Shown in pieces: positions 34,876 to 44,235 of a DNA stretch of 64,000 bases (the first letter of the stretch is position 1; each line of letters opens with the position of its first letter). Source of the stretch: Anaerocolumna sp. AGMB13025 (GTDB taxonomy: Bacteria > Bacillota > Clostridia > Lachnospirales > Lachnospiraceae); contig NZ_CP121445.1 of assembly GCF_029689925.1 (NCBI RefSeq), positions 5,626,501-5,690,500 of the forward strand. The letters run 5' to 3'. Made by a program: the position numbers and the translations under genes. The notes below the pieces were generated by a model. It was given only the letters and a program-made list of their open reading frames with translations. It had not been told where the DNA came from and made no database searches.

Positions 34876-36216
34876 ATGAAATCAAGTGACATGCTTCATG
34901 GTAATACTGGAAAATCTTTATTTCTATTTGCCCTTCCCATGATAATAGGTAATCTGTTCCAGCAGCTTTACACAATGGTGGACTCCATTATTGTAGGCCG
35001 GTTTGTCAATGAAAATGCACTGGCCGCCGTCGGGGCTTCCTACGCCCTGACAAGTGTTTTTATCTCTGTTGCAATTGGAGGTGGCATTGGTGCCTCCGTA
35101 TTAACCAGCCAGTATCTTGGGGCTAAAGATTATTCCAGAATGCGTTCCTCCATCTATACTGCACTGATAACCTTCCTTGGAATCAGTATTTTGCTTGGTA
35201 TAGGCGGATTTACTTTAAGTTCTGGAATTATGAGATGGCTAAATACACCGGATAATATAATCGACCAGGCGGCTTTGTTTTTAAGGATTTATTTTATCGG
35301 TCTGCCCTTTCTTTTTATGTATAATGTCCTGGCGGCTGTGTTTAATTCCTTGGGCAAATCTAAAATCCCTTTATATCTTCTTATTTTTTCATCCGTTCTA
35401 AATGTGTTGATGGATCTTTTTTTCGTAATTGTATTTCACTTAGGGGTAGGGGGAGTGGCCTGGGCAACCTTAATAGCTCAGGGTATTTCAGCCATACTGG
35501 CTTTCCTTATATTAATACGATATTTAAGAAATTTTGAAAAAGGTAATTATATAAAACGATATGATATTCATTTATTAGGTAAAATATTCCGGATTGCAGT
35601 GCCCTCTATCCTCCAGCAGTCCATTGTTTCTATTGGTATGATGCTGGTACAGTCCGTCGTGAATGGTTTTGGTTCCGAGGTTTTAGCCGGTTATTCCTCA
35701 GCCATGCGGATTGAAGGTATCTGCGTAGTGCCTCTTTCAGCTATGGGCAATGCGGTATCGACTTTTACAGCCCAAAATATCGGTGCGGGACAAAAGGAAA
35801 GGGTAAAGAAAGGTTACTTTTCGGCTTATATTATCCTGGCAGCATTTGCAGTACTTATCTGCGGAGCTTTGGAACTATTCCATACCCCTATTATTTCTGC
35901 TTTCTTAAATAAAGAAAGCAGTAATCTTGCCTTACAGACCGGTACGGCTTATTTAAAGTTCATGGGATTTTTTTATATCATGCTGGGACTTAAAATGATA
36001 ACCGACGGCTTACTTAGGGGTGCAGGTGATATGAAAGTCTTTACCGCTGCTAACCTGGTAAATCTAGCAATCCGTGTCTTTGTGGCTTTTCAATTTGCAC
36101 CGGTCTGGGGTATTGCCGCCGTATGGTACGCGGTTCCTATGGGGTGGACAGCAAATTATTTATTGTCATTTAGCCGGTATTTGACGGGGAAATGGAAAGA
36201 AATAGATATAAGGTAA
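34876..36216 (+). CDS. MATE-family multidrug exporter
   Basis: Membrane protein of 446 residues with twelve predicted helices. The N-terminus LFLFALPMIIGNLFQQLYTM and DSIIVGRFVNENALAAVGAS are MATE hallmarks, repeated in the second half (FRIAVPSILQQSIVSIGMML). These exporters use Na+ or H+ gradients to expel drugs or metabolites. It is the second gene of an operon with the ArsR repressor, so its induction should follow the ligand of that protein. AAAGGAG precedes the ATG. A hairpin terminator follows. Confidence 0.92.
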   Translation: MKSSDMLHGNTGKSLFLFALPMIIGNLFQQLYTMVDSIIVGRFVNENALAAVGASYALTSVFISVAIGGGIGASVLTSQYLGAKDYSRMRSSIYTALITFLGISILLGIGGFTLSSGIMRWLNTPDNIIDQAALFLRIYFIGLPFLFMYNVLAAVFNSLGKSKIPLYLLIFSSVLNVLMDLFFVIVFHLGVGGVAWATLIAQGISAILAFLILIRYLRNFEKGNYIKRYDIHLLGKIFRIAVPSILQQSIVSIGMMLVQSVVNGFGSEVLAGYSSAMRIEGICVVPLSAMGNAVSTFTAQNIGAGQKERVKKGYFSAYIILAAFAVLICGALELFHTPIISAFLNKESSNLALQTGTAYLKFMGFFYIMLGLKMITDGLLRGAGDMKVFTAANLVNLAIRVFVAFQFAPVWGIAAVWYAVPMGWTANYLLSFSRYLTGKWKEIDIR

Positions 36217-36356
36217 ATCTATCGTTATAAGTCGGAAGCAGATTAAATACTTGCAGCAATGATTATTTCGTTGATCCTATTCTTGGCGGTAGGATCGTGC
36301 ATCGTTTAGGACAGTTCCGCTCTCAAATCCACAAGGTGCTTTTATGCATAAAAATA

Positions 36357-36403
36357 GAATCACAAAATACCTGTTCATAGAAATAGCAGGTATTTTGTGA
36401 TTC
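36357..36403. terminator. Hairpin between convergent MATE and MerR genes
   Basis: GAATCACAAAATACCTG and its exact reverse complement form a 17-base stem with a 13-base loop. T-runs are weak (CCAATCTT on the plus strand, TATTTTTATG on the minus strand). It is a probable bidirectional terminator. Confidence 0.6.
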
Positions 36404-36460
36404 CAATCTTCAAGGTTATGAGGGAATCCGTATATATTCTTTTATTAGTATTTTCTTTTC

Positions 36461-37471
36461 TTAGTTCTTTCTTTTAATCGGAAATAATAAATCCAACTGC
36501 ATTTTTTCACTGTCAAAATTAGTATCCTGGACATTGTTATAAAAATTCAGCTGTTCTTCAAGAGCCCAGTCTGCTTCTGCTTCATGATAATCGGCACGCA
36601 CTTCTCCCCAGGCAGATTCATAATCGGGATTATTATGAAATACCCAGTCTGCTAACAATCCCCAATGATCGAATTCGTCCATGTGTATGGCATGGGCAGC
36701 ATACAGCCCGCCATAAAAGTGTTTTTTTACTAAGTGCGCCGGTACTTCCATCTCCTCCGGAATGGAAACCCACATTTCATAGCCGACAGAGGGTGTTCCA
36801 AATTCTGTGCCCCTGGGCGGCATGGGGTTATTAAACCCGATATGTCTTGCATCCGGCTTGATTTTTAACAAGCCGCTCTTCCTTATAAAATCATTCAGCT
36901 GCTCCCCTGCATGGGTTTCACTATCGGTTCCGGTATATTGGCTTGCTGCCACCGTCATGGGCGGGAGATATACGATTCTTATGTCCTTTAACTTATTTAA
37001 GCTTTCCGTTGCCTGATTTAATTCATTCATTGATTTTTCCTCCTTGAAATTGATTTTTGTTACTGTTAAGGTATCAATCACTTTCAATATGTCTTCATCC
37101 CCAAATAAATCCAGCTTCAACTTCTTCGGAACCACATCACCAAGCCTTTCAATAAAGTTCAGTAAAATTGTTTTGATGGTGGATAATGCAGTAATTTCAT
37201 CATCAATTTCATTAATGCTTTTTCTGAAGAACTCGATTGCCAGGACAGAATCCTCATCTTTTAAGATTTCTTTGATCTGCTTTAACGGTATCCGAAGTTT
37301 ACGGAGGATTATAATCTGCCTCAGCCTCATTACGGAAGCTTTGTCATAAGTCCGGTAGGAATAATCCTCCTTCTTAACACTTGGCAAAAGACCAATCTGT
37401 TCATAATATCTAAGAGTCCTTGTTGATACATTGAAAGTTTTTGATATTTGGGTAATTGTTAGTAATTCCAT
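36461..37471 (-). CDS. MerR-family regulator fused to GyrI-like ligand-binding domain
   Basis: Regulator of 336 residues. The N-terminal MerR helix-turn-helix reads ITQISKTFNVSTRTLRYYEQ (residues about 6-25), with SYRTYDKASVMRLRQIIILR after it, then a coiled linker to about residue 140. The C-terminal part (IRIVYLPPMTVAASQYTG and FNNPMPPRGTEFGTPSVGYE) is a GyrI-like/BacA-type effector domain. At the domain junction an in-frame ATG (37030) has a perfect AAGGAGG eight bases upstream, so a separate 189-residue effector domain may also be made. Its own promoter has the 19-base spacer typical of MerR control. No obvious target gene adjoins it. Confidence 0.88.
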   Translation of the reverse strand: MELLTITQISKTFNVSTRTLRYYEQIGLLPSVKKEDYSYRTYDKASVMRLRQIIILRKLRIPLKQIKEILKDEDSVLAIEFFRKSINEIDDEITALSTIKTILLNFIERLGDVVPKKLKLDLFGDEDILKVIDTLTVTKINFKEEKSMNELNQATESLNKLKDIRIVYLPPMTVAASQYTGTDSETHAGEQLNDFIRKSGLLKIKPDARHIGFNNPMPPRGTEFGTPSVGYEMWVSIPEEMEVPAHLVKKHFYGGLYAAHAIHMDEFDHWGLLADWVFHNNPDYESAWGEVRADYHEAEADWALEEQLNFYNNVQDTNFDSEKMQLDLLFPIKRKN

Positions 37472-37514
37472 TTCAATTCTCCTTTAGTAACCCGTGCGCA
37501 CCAGGCATATGAAA

Positions 37515-37545
37515 AGTATATCTAGTGACGCGACGTCAAAGTCAA
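37515..37545 (-). promoter_or_regulatory. MerR-type promoter with 19-base spacer and operator
   Basis: On the minus strand TTGACT (37545-37540) and TATACT (37520-37515) are separated by 19 bases. The spacer holds the palindrome TGACGTCGCGTCA (37538-37526). Overlong spacers with an internal dyad are the signature of MerR-activated promoters. Confidence 0.75.
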
Positions 37546-37608
37546 GAGGAAATAATAATTTTTTTTCTATAAGGGGCAGATCTTTTAAAGCCTATCCCAG
37601 CTGTGTTA

Positions 37609-39336
37609 TTAATTAATATGATACAAAATTCCTAAAACAGCATCTTCAATTTCCTTTAATTTAGCATCTGCCAACTCTTTCTTATCTGCCTTCGTATAAA
37701 TATATAGTTTAATTTTGGGCTCTGTCCCTGACGGTCTTAAGGTATACCAGCAGCCATCGTTATATTGAAACCGGACCGCATCGGTTTTTTCTGTATCTAT
37801 GGTTATTTTTTCACCGGTAACTATGTTTGTTTCTTCCCCGGTTTCATAATCGGTTATCTGAGTCAGTTTGGAACTACCAATGGAAACTGCATAGTCTTTG
37901 CGGTACTCTATCATCATCCTTTTTATTCTTTCCTGACCTTGTATTCCTTCCAGAACAATGGATATGGTGTTTTCGCTGTAATAGCCATACTGTTCATACA
38001 AGTCATTTAATACATCAATCAAGGTCTTTCCAAGCTTTTTGAAGTATCCGGCCATTTCCGCAAGAATCAGTGTGGCTGATACCCCGTCTTTATCCCGCAG
38101 ATAACTTCCCACATTATAACCGATGCTTTCTTCGTAGCCAAAGAGATAGGTATACTCTTTTGTCTTATCCCATTCGTTTGGCAGGGCACAGATATTCTTA
38201 AATCCGGTCAGTACATCAAACATTTTGACACCGTAGACTTTTGCAATTGCACTGCCCATTTCACCGGTAACTATGGACTTTACCATGGCCCCATGATCTG
38301 GGAGGCTGTTTTTTTCTGCCAGGGACGAAAGAATATAGTGTATCATTAATACTCCCACCTGATTTCCATTTAACCCAATTATATTACCCTGGTGGATAAC
38401 CTCAACTGCAAGTCTGTCACAGTCCGGGTCTGTGGCAATTAAAACCTCCCCACCTAGTTCTATCCCAAGTTTTTCACTCAGTGCAAATGCTGCATGATCT
38501 TCAGGGTTGGGATACGCAATGGTCGGGAAAGTTCCATCTGGATTCTCCTGTTCCTTTACCACATGGACATTGGTATACCCCATCCGTTTTAACACGGTAC
38601 GGACAGGGATATTACCTGCACCGTTTAGAGGTGTATAAATAATATTAATATTTTTATCTACTTCCTTATCCCGTAAAGACACAGACATGGTTTTTTCGTA
38701 GAAGCTTTCATCCACTTCTTCATTAATCGTTATCAGTAAGCCTTGTGCTTTAGCTATACCCCTTTCCAGTATATCTGAGGTTTCAAACAAATCCAGCTCA
38801 GCTATTTCCTTTAGAATCTGGTCCGCTATCGCAGCTTTTATCTGGGAACCCTCCTCCCAATATACTTTATAACCGTTATAAATCTTTGGATTATGGCTGG
38901 CAGTTATGTTAATCCCTGCCACACATTGATAATATCTTACTGCATAGGATAATTCCGGAGTGGGTCTTAAGGTGTCAAAGAGATATACCTTAATTCCCAT
39001 GCTGCATAAGATAAGGGCACACAGCTCTGCAAATTCTGTGGACATAATCCGGCAGTCAAAGGCAATGGCTACCCCTTTTTCGGCGTATTCCCTTCCCTGC
39101 TTTAAGATTACCTTACCAAGAGCCCTGGTAGCTCTACCCACCACATACTTGTTCATACGGTTGGTTCCGGCACCAAGTATCCCCCGTAATCCGGCTGTTC
39201 CAAAGGATAAATCACTGTAAAATCTGTCCTTAATTTCGGCTTCGTTATCCCTTATTTCTTCCAGTTCTTTTTTTAACGAGGTATCAAGTCTTTCGTTCTG
39301 AAGCCATCTTTCATATTCTTTCTTATAATCATTCAT
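37609..39336 (-). CDS. Phosphoglucomutase/phosphomannomutase
   Basis: Alpha-D-phosphohexomutase of 575 residues that interconverts hexose 1- and 6-phosphates. Motifs in order are FGTAGLRGILGAGTNRMN, the active serine loop ITASHNPKIYNGYKVYW, the metal loop ATDPDCDRLAVE, the sugar loop GYEESIGYNVG, and the phosphate loop RPSGTEPKIKLYI. The length fits bacterial PgcA-type enzymes. It supplies glucose 1-phosphate for cell-wall and storage polymers. It is a single gene with a recognisable promoter upstream (39416-39444). Confidence 0.95.
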   Translation of the reverse strand: MNDYKKEYERWLQNERLDTSLKKELEEIRDNEAEIKDRFYSDLSFGTAGLRGILGAGTNRMNKYVVGRATRALGKVILKQGREYAEKGVAIAFDCRIMSTEFAELCALILCSMGIKVYLFDTLRPTPELSYAVRYYQCVAGINITASHNPKIYNGYKVYWEEGSQIKAAIADQILKEIAELDLFETSDILERGIAKAQGLLITINEEVDESFYEKTMSVSLRDKEVDKNINIIYTPLNGAGNIPVRTVLKRMGYTNVHVVKEQENPDGTFPTIAYPNPEDHAAFALSEKLGIELGGEVLIATDPDCDRLAVEVIHQGNIIGLNGNQVGVLMIHYILSSLAEKNSLPDHGAMVKSIVTGEMGSAIAKVYGVKMFDVLTGFKNICALPNEWDKTKEYTYLFGYEESIGYNVGSYLRDKDGVSATLILAEMAGYFKKLGKTLIDVLNDLYEQYGYYSENTISIVLEGIQGQERIKRMMIEYRKDYAVSIGSSKLTQITDYETGEETNIVTGEKITIDTEKTDAVRFQYNDGCWYTLRPSGTEPKIKLYIYTKADKKELADAKLKEIEDAVLGILYHIN

Positions 39337-39415
39337 AGTACTCGTTATAATTCCCTTCGTATTGCCTGACAGGTGAATTATCTCTCCTTCCTCTTAGCTT
39401 TTTCCATATAGTAAT

Positions 39416-39444
39416 ATTTTATCACCGGTTAAGATTTAGTACAA
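39416..39444 (-). promoter_or_regulatory. Promoter of the phosphoglucomutase gene
   Basis: On the minus strand TTGTAC (39444-39439), a 17-base spacer and TAAAAT (39421-39416) lie about 80 bases before the start. Confidence 0.5.
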
Positions 39445-39530
39445 TATATGGATTAGCCTTATATTTATAGTTATACCAAATGAAGGACTTTATTCAGCTT
39501 AAAGGGCAAAAATCAGTTTCCCTATGGCAT

Positions 39531-39575
39531 TTAAAAAGTTCCATATCATTTAATTACTAATTGATATGGAACTCT
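39531..39575 (-). terminator. Rho-independent terminator of the secDF gene
   Basis: On the minus strand AGTTCCATATCA and TGATATGGAACT form a 12-base stem followed by TTTTTAAA. It lies about 85 bases after the secDF stop. Confidence 0.8.
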
Positions 39576-39659
39576 TTGCTGTTTTATATTTTACTATTTA
39601 ATATTTTATATTTAATTCGAGTATAAAAAGGTTAATTTTGCGTACTGATTGGCTTTAAA

Positions 39660-41825
39660 TTAAGCTCTTTCTTTCCGTTTTTCCCAGCCTGCCCAAAGGG
39701 TGCCTGCGATACATATGGAAGAATAACATCCGGTTGCGATACCAAAGAACATGGGAAGAGAGAATTCCCTAATCGATCCAATCTGGAATACGATTGATGC
39801 AACCATGATAATTAGGACACAGATTCCGGTTGTAAAGGATGTATTAAGGGATCTGCCAAGGGTCTGTGTCACACTTTCATTTACCAATTCCACAACAGAT
39901 AATTTACTGCTGCTCTTTTTGTTTTCACGGATACGGTCATAAACAACGATGGTATCGTTGATGGAATATCCGATTATTGTCAGTACAACCGCGACAAATG
40001 CATCATTTAGCGGGATTCCAAACAATACAAAGGCAAAGAACACAACAATAACATCATGTATCAGGGCAATTAACGCCATGATGCCGGCTGAAAGTCCTGA
40101 CATAACTGAGAACCTGATCCAAACGTATATAACAATAAATATAGAGGAAAGAGCAATGGCTATACCAGCATTCTTCAGCGCCTTAGCACCAATATATGGT
40201 TCTACAACAAAGGTTTCTGCAAGTTCCGCTTTCACATTAGGAGAAGTACTATTAATAGCTTCTGTAATCTCTTTCTGATCATCTGGGGAAATACCTTGAT
40301 TACCCGCCAATGTAACGGAAAGTCTCTTATTGCCGGTCATATTATCTGCTTTAATCTGAACCGTAACCGGTCTGTTTGTCTGCTTTTCAATCGCATCCTT
40401 TATTTTATCCGTATTTGCCTCATTTGTTGCGGTATAGCTTAATACAGCCCCACCGGTAAACTGAGTATCCAGTCTTACTCCTTTGGCAAAGACTCCTATG
40501 ATTCCGGCTATTATAATAATTCCTGAGATTATGGCAAATATATATTTTTTCTGATATACCTGCTTTACCTTTTGATCTTTCTTCTTTCGGAACCACTTCT
40601 CATTACTCCATTTTTTGAATTCGACAAAGGATAATAAAAGTTGTTTGGATACATTAACTCCTACTAAAAGATTTACCACCATACCCACTAATAGAGTATA
40701 ACCAAAACTTAACATGGAACCGGAGCCAAATATCATTAATATAATTGCAACAATGGCTGTCGTAACATTACCATCCAGTACGGAAGAAAATGCACTCTTA
40801 TATCCATTTCGAATGGAACTCCTTACGGAGAATCCTTTCTTTAATTCTTCTGAAATACGTTCTGAAATAATAATATTCGCATCCACTGCCATACCCAGGG
40901 TCAGAATAATACCTGCTATACCAGGTAAGGTAAGGGTATACTGAGGAATCGAAATTGCCAGCATCTGCAGTACCATCTGCAATACCAGTATAATACAGGC
41001 AACAATACCGGGCAGTTTATAATAGGAGATCATAAAGATACACACTACAAAAAATGCTATAATACCTGCAATTACCATGATATTTAAAGCATTATTACCA
41101 AGGGACGGACTGATTGTTGAGAAGTTGGTAGTTTCCAGAGAAAACGGAAGGGCACCTGCATTAATTTTTTCTGCTAAGGCTTTCGCTTCATCATAAGTCT
41201 GCATACCGGTAATAACAGCCTGTCCTCCGGTTATTTTATTTCGTACTGAAGGATTGGATATTAAGTTGTCATCCATATAGATGCTCATTTTTTGACCAAT
41301 TAAGTTTCCAGTTGCTTCTTCAAATGCTTTTGAACCTTTTGCATTAAATTTCAGGGCTACTACATAACCATTAGAAACATCAGATTTATCTTTCTCTGGT
41401 GTTGCGGTTTCTACATCTTTACCTTGAATTAATACCTTACCGGCCGGATCCCTAAAAGTAAGTTCTGCCATATCACCAAGTTCTGCTATCGCATCCTCCG
41501 GATTAAAGTTTGTCTCACCGGATTTCCAGGGGAACTGTACAATGATATAACCTGCACTTTTATCAATGGTTACTTCACGATCTGATATGTTCTCGTTATC
41601 AAGTCTGGTTTCTATAACTTCCCTTGCCGCTTCCAGTTCCTTTTCCGTAGCCGTACGGTCAAGACCCTGTGGTTCAAAAATTGCTTCAACTCCTCCGCGT
41701 ATATCAATACCAAAACGCATGTCAAAGATACCTTTGACATTACTTCCAATGCCAAACACCGCAATACAAACAAACGCAGCTATTGAAAGAAAAATAACTG
41801 CAAGCATTTTTTTACCTGGTTTCAT
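39660..41825 (-). CDS. secDF: Fused protein-export membrane protein SecDF
   Basis: Membrane protein of 721 residues uniting SecD and SecF, with twelve predicted helices. The SecD half has DMRFGIDIRGGVEAIFEP, the P1 domain, and GMAVDANIIISERISEELKK. The SecF half starts near residue 410 with FTGGAVLSY and has TIIGYSINDTIVVYDRIREN. The Asp residues in these helix motifs are used for proton or sodium coupling. SecDF pulls secreted proteins across the membrane after SecYEG. Fusion into one chain is common in Firmicutes. It follows a small membrane protein gene by 28 bases. Confidence 0.95.
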   Translation of the reverse strand: MKPGKKMLAVIFLSIAAFVCIAVFGIGSNVKGIFDMRFGIDIRGGVEAIFEPQGLDRTATEKELEAAREVIETRLDNENISDREVTIDKSAGYIIVQFPWKSGETNFNPEDAIAELGDMAELTFRDPAGKVLIQGKDVETATPEKDKSDVSNGYVVALKFNAKGSKAFEEATGNLIGQKMSIYMDDNLISNPSVRNKITGGQAVITGMQTYDEAKALAEKINAGALPFSLETTNFSTISPSLGNNALNIMVIAGIIAFFVVCIFMISYYKLPGIVACIILVLQMVLQMLAISIPQYTLTLPGIAGIILTLGMAVDANIIISERISEELKKGFSVRSSIRNGYKSAFSSVLDGNVTTAIVAIILMIFGSGSMLSFGYTLLVGMVVNLLVGVNVSKQLLLSFVEFKKWSNEKWFRKKKDQKVKQVYQKKYIFAIISGIIIIAGIIGVFAKGVRLDTQFTGGAVLSYTATNEANTDKIKDAIEKQTNRPVTVQIKADNMTGNKRLSVTLAGNQGISPDDQKEITEAINSTSPNVKAELAETFVVEPYIGAKALKNAGIAIALSSIFIVIYVWIRFSVMSGLSAGIMALIALIHDVIVVFFAFVLFGIPLNDAFVAVVLTIIGYSINDTIVVYDRIRENKKSSSKLSVVELVNESVTQTLGRSLNTSFTTGICVLIIMVASIVFQIGSIREFSLPMFFGIATGCYSSICIAGTLWAGWEKRKERA

Positions 41826-41853
41826 CTATTATCCTCTTTTCTGATTTTATATT

Positions 41854-42291
41854 TTACACTGCTAAAATTCCTTCGGTCAGCCCTTTCTCGCCATCCGAAT
41901 TGTGTATAAATATAATCAGATACATTCTGTTTACATGTTTACCGATCCGTAATGCGACCATAAGAGCCCACAAAACAAATGGGAAATATAAAAAGATCAT
42001 GCCAGGAATTAAATCCTTTAAAGAATAACTCCTGTATGCCAAAATCGTAACGTTACCAGAGGTAATACCAGCGTTAATTTCGTCCGCCAATATTCCTAAC
42101 ATCTCAACGATACAATCTGAATTTTTACTTTTGGGTGATTTCTCTGATACAGAATCCGGATTGGAAGAAGGCAGCGGAGTAGTATCTGAGTCTATATGGT
42201 AATTCTTTATTTCTGATGCCAGTATGGTCATGCAAAATAATACCGCTAATATCAGGTAAATGCCCTTACTGTTCTTCGACCAGCCGTTCAA
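41854..42291 (-). CDS. Small membrane protein of unknown function upstream of secDF
   Basis: Protein of 145 residues that I do not recognise. One helix lies near residues 10-27 (GIYLILAVLFCMTILAS) and another near 93-113 (LIPGMIFLYFPFVLWALMVA). Between them are a Ser/Pro/Asp-rich stretch and a short amphipathic segment (IVEMLGILADEINAGI). The start is TTG with AGGAGGAG five bases upstream, a strong site. It is 28 bases before secDF and likely cotranscribed, so a role in secretion or membrane insertion is possible, but this is context only. Confidence 0.7.
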   Translation of the reverse strand: MNGWSKNSKGIYLILAVLFCMTILASEIKNYHIDSDTTPLPSSNPDSVSEKSPKSKNSDCIVEMLGILADEINAGITSGNVTILAYRSYSLKDLIPGMIFLYFPFVLWALMVALRIGKHVNRMYLIIFIHNSDGEKGLTEGILAV

Positions 42292-42502
42292 TGGTACTCC
42301 TCCTGTAATAACTTCTTATACTCCAATTCTTTTTTGAAAAGCAGATATTAATATATACAGGGAATATTTTATTTACTCCCACAGTATTTCTATTGTACCA
42401 TTATATCAAATAGAAACACAATAAGAAATATGTATTTTTTACATACATTTTTTCATTTTCCAGGAATGCGCAAAGACTGACTTTATCAGTGTATCTTATT
42501 TA

Positions 42503-43861
42503 TTAACTATTCCTTTCCATATTGTTATTTAATCTTTTTATCCTGTAATAATAAGCCGGAATTAACGGTATTAACGCAGATATCCAGGCTACCGGATTGG
42601 CTAAACAAATTCCCAGATATCCTAACGGTCTTGCGAGGATAACAACAACCAGCCCCCTTGCAAATAATTCAAAAATTCCACCAAGCATAGGCAATAAACC
42701 ATAGCCTAACCCCTGCAAGGTATTCCGGTACACAAATATAAGTCCCAAGGCAGGATAAAAACCGGCTACCGCAAAGAAATATATTTTTGCTTTTTCAACT
42801 ACAAGTCCACTGGCATCTGTTAAGAATAGCCTGGCCAGCAAGTCACCAAAAACCAATACTGCTATCATGGAAACTACACTGCAGATCATAGTTAAGATAA
42901 TATTGGCTTTTACTCCTTCTTTTACTCTGTCTATTCTCCCTGCTCCGGTATTCTGGCCGACATAGGTAGCCATGCTTGCCCCCAGGGAAGGAAATGGCTG
43001 GGTAATAATATTCTGAATCTTTCCGCAGGTGGTAAATGCTGCTATGTATACCGGACCAAACCCGTTTAGGGCAACCTGGACTATAATTGCACCAATCGCG
43101 GTGATAGAAAACTGAAGTCCCATCGGTGCTCCCATACCTATTAGCCTCTTTGTACTTCTCATAGAAAAATGGGCATCCTCTTTTTTCAGTTTTAATATAG
43201 GATATTTTTTAAGCATATAGATAAAGCATAAGATGGATGCTATAGCCTGTGAGATTACCGTAGCATAACCTGCTCCCTCCACGCCCATGGAAAATACGGC
43301 AATAAACAGTAAATCCAAAAGTATATTAACAACAGAAGAAAAGACCAGAAAATAAAGAGGTGTCCTGCTGTCTCCCAGGGCACGAAGAATAGAGGCCAGT
43401 ATGTTATAGGCTATAGTAGCGGTCAGTCCCATGTAAATAACTTTTATAAAATGATAGGTATCTTGATAAATTTCAGCAGGTGTATTCATTGTACGCAATA
43501 TCGAGCCATTTGCCAGCAATAGACCGGCTGTCATTACTACTGCCATAATTATGCACAAATAGTAAGACATTGCTATATTATGTTTCACACCTTTTATATC
43601 TCCGGCACCATAACGCTGGGCTACGATGATGCTAAAGCCGCCTGTCACACCCATGACCCAGCCGATAACCAGAAAGGTCAGCGATCCGGTGGAACCAACA
43701 GCTGCAAGTGCATTCACCCCCAGATACCGTCCGACGATAATGGAATCTATAACATAATAAAATTGCTGTACAATATTTCCTATTAATATGGGGATTGTAA
43801 ATCCAATAATTAATTTCATGGGGTTCCCTGTTGTTAAGTCATTCGTCATGTATATTTCCAT
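42503..43861 (-). CDS. MATE-family efflux transporter
   Basis: Membrane protein of 452 residues with twelve predicted helices. MATE motifs are IIGFTIPILIGNIVQQFYYV and DSIIVGRYLGVNALAAVGST, and the second half has LIGMGAPMGLQFSITAIGAI. It belongs to the same family as the protein at 34876-36216 but is clearly different in sequence. AAAGGAA lies just before the first ATG; an ATG four codons later is an alternative start. No regulator gene is adjacent. The substrate is unknown. Confidence 0.92.
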   Translation of the reverse strand: MEIYMTNDLTTGNPMKLIIGFTIPILIGNIVQQFYYVIDSIIVGRYLGVNALAAVGSTGSLTFLVIGWVMGVTGGFSIIVAQRYGAGDIKGVKHNIAMSYYLCIIMAVVMTAGLLLANGSILRTMNTPAEIYQDTYHFIKVIYMGLTATIAYNILASILRALGDSRTPLYFLVFSSVVNILLDLLFIAVFSMGVEGAGYATVISQAIASILCFIYMLKKYPILKLKKEDAHFSMRSTKRLIGMGAPMGLQFSITAIGAIIVQVALNGFGPVYIAAFTTCGKIQNIITQPFPSLGASMATYVGQNTGAGRIDRVKEGVKANIILTMICSVVSMIAVLVFGDLLARLFLTDASGLVVEKAKIYFFAVAGFYPALGLIFVYRNTLQGLGYGLLPMLGGIFELFARGLVVVILARPLGYLGICLANPVAWISALIPLIPAYYYRIKRLNNNMERNS

Positions 43862-44008
43862 ATTCCTTTCTTCATTTCTCTTATATTGGAATTCTTATTA
43901 TATGAATCAATGAATTCATTACATATACTGCTTCTGTATTTAGTTTAACCCCATCATATAGCTTATTCTTTTAAAATTCAATATAGTATCTTATATAAAT
44001 AAAAGGAA

Positions 44009-44118
44009 CTCACAATATTCTATGTCAGCTCACTGACAACTTTCGTAATTATGGAAGAAAAAGAAAGGAAGTTCATAATTTTCTGTGAGAATAAAGTGGC
44101 AGCTTACTGACACTTTCG
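44009..44118. repeat. Intergenic compound repeat
   Basis: GTCAGCTCACTGACAACTTTCG (44024-44045; arms GTCAG/CTGAC) recurs as GGCAGCTTACTGACACTTTCG-like sequence at 44098-44118. CTCACAATATTCTATG (44009-44024) is mirrored imperfectly by CATAATTTTCTGTGAG (44074-44089). It lies in the 374-base gap between the MATE and CPBP genes and has no coding sense. Confidence 0.55.
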
Positions 44119-44150
44119 CGCCTTGGCGGACGAATTCTTCACGTAATATA

Positions 44151-44183
44151 AAAAAAGAGTGATATATTTAGTCACTCTTTTTT
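44151..44183 (-). terminator. Rho-independent terminator of the TetR-CPBP operon
   Basis: AAAAAAGAGTGA and TCACTCTTTTTT form a near-perfect stem with a nine-base loop. It lies about 50 bases after the CPBP stop. Confidence 0.85.
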
Positions 44184-44235
44184 ACTATAGTTAAGTTAAT
44201 AAATCCCTGCTATGTCGCTTTGTAAGAACCCCAGC

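Noticed and set aside
44009..44118. The repeated GTCAG hairpin units as a CRISPR array
   Set aside because: There are only two imperfect units with one spacer, and no cas genes are in the window.
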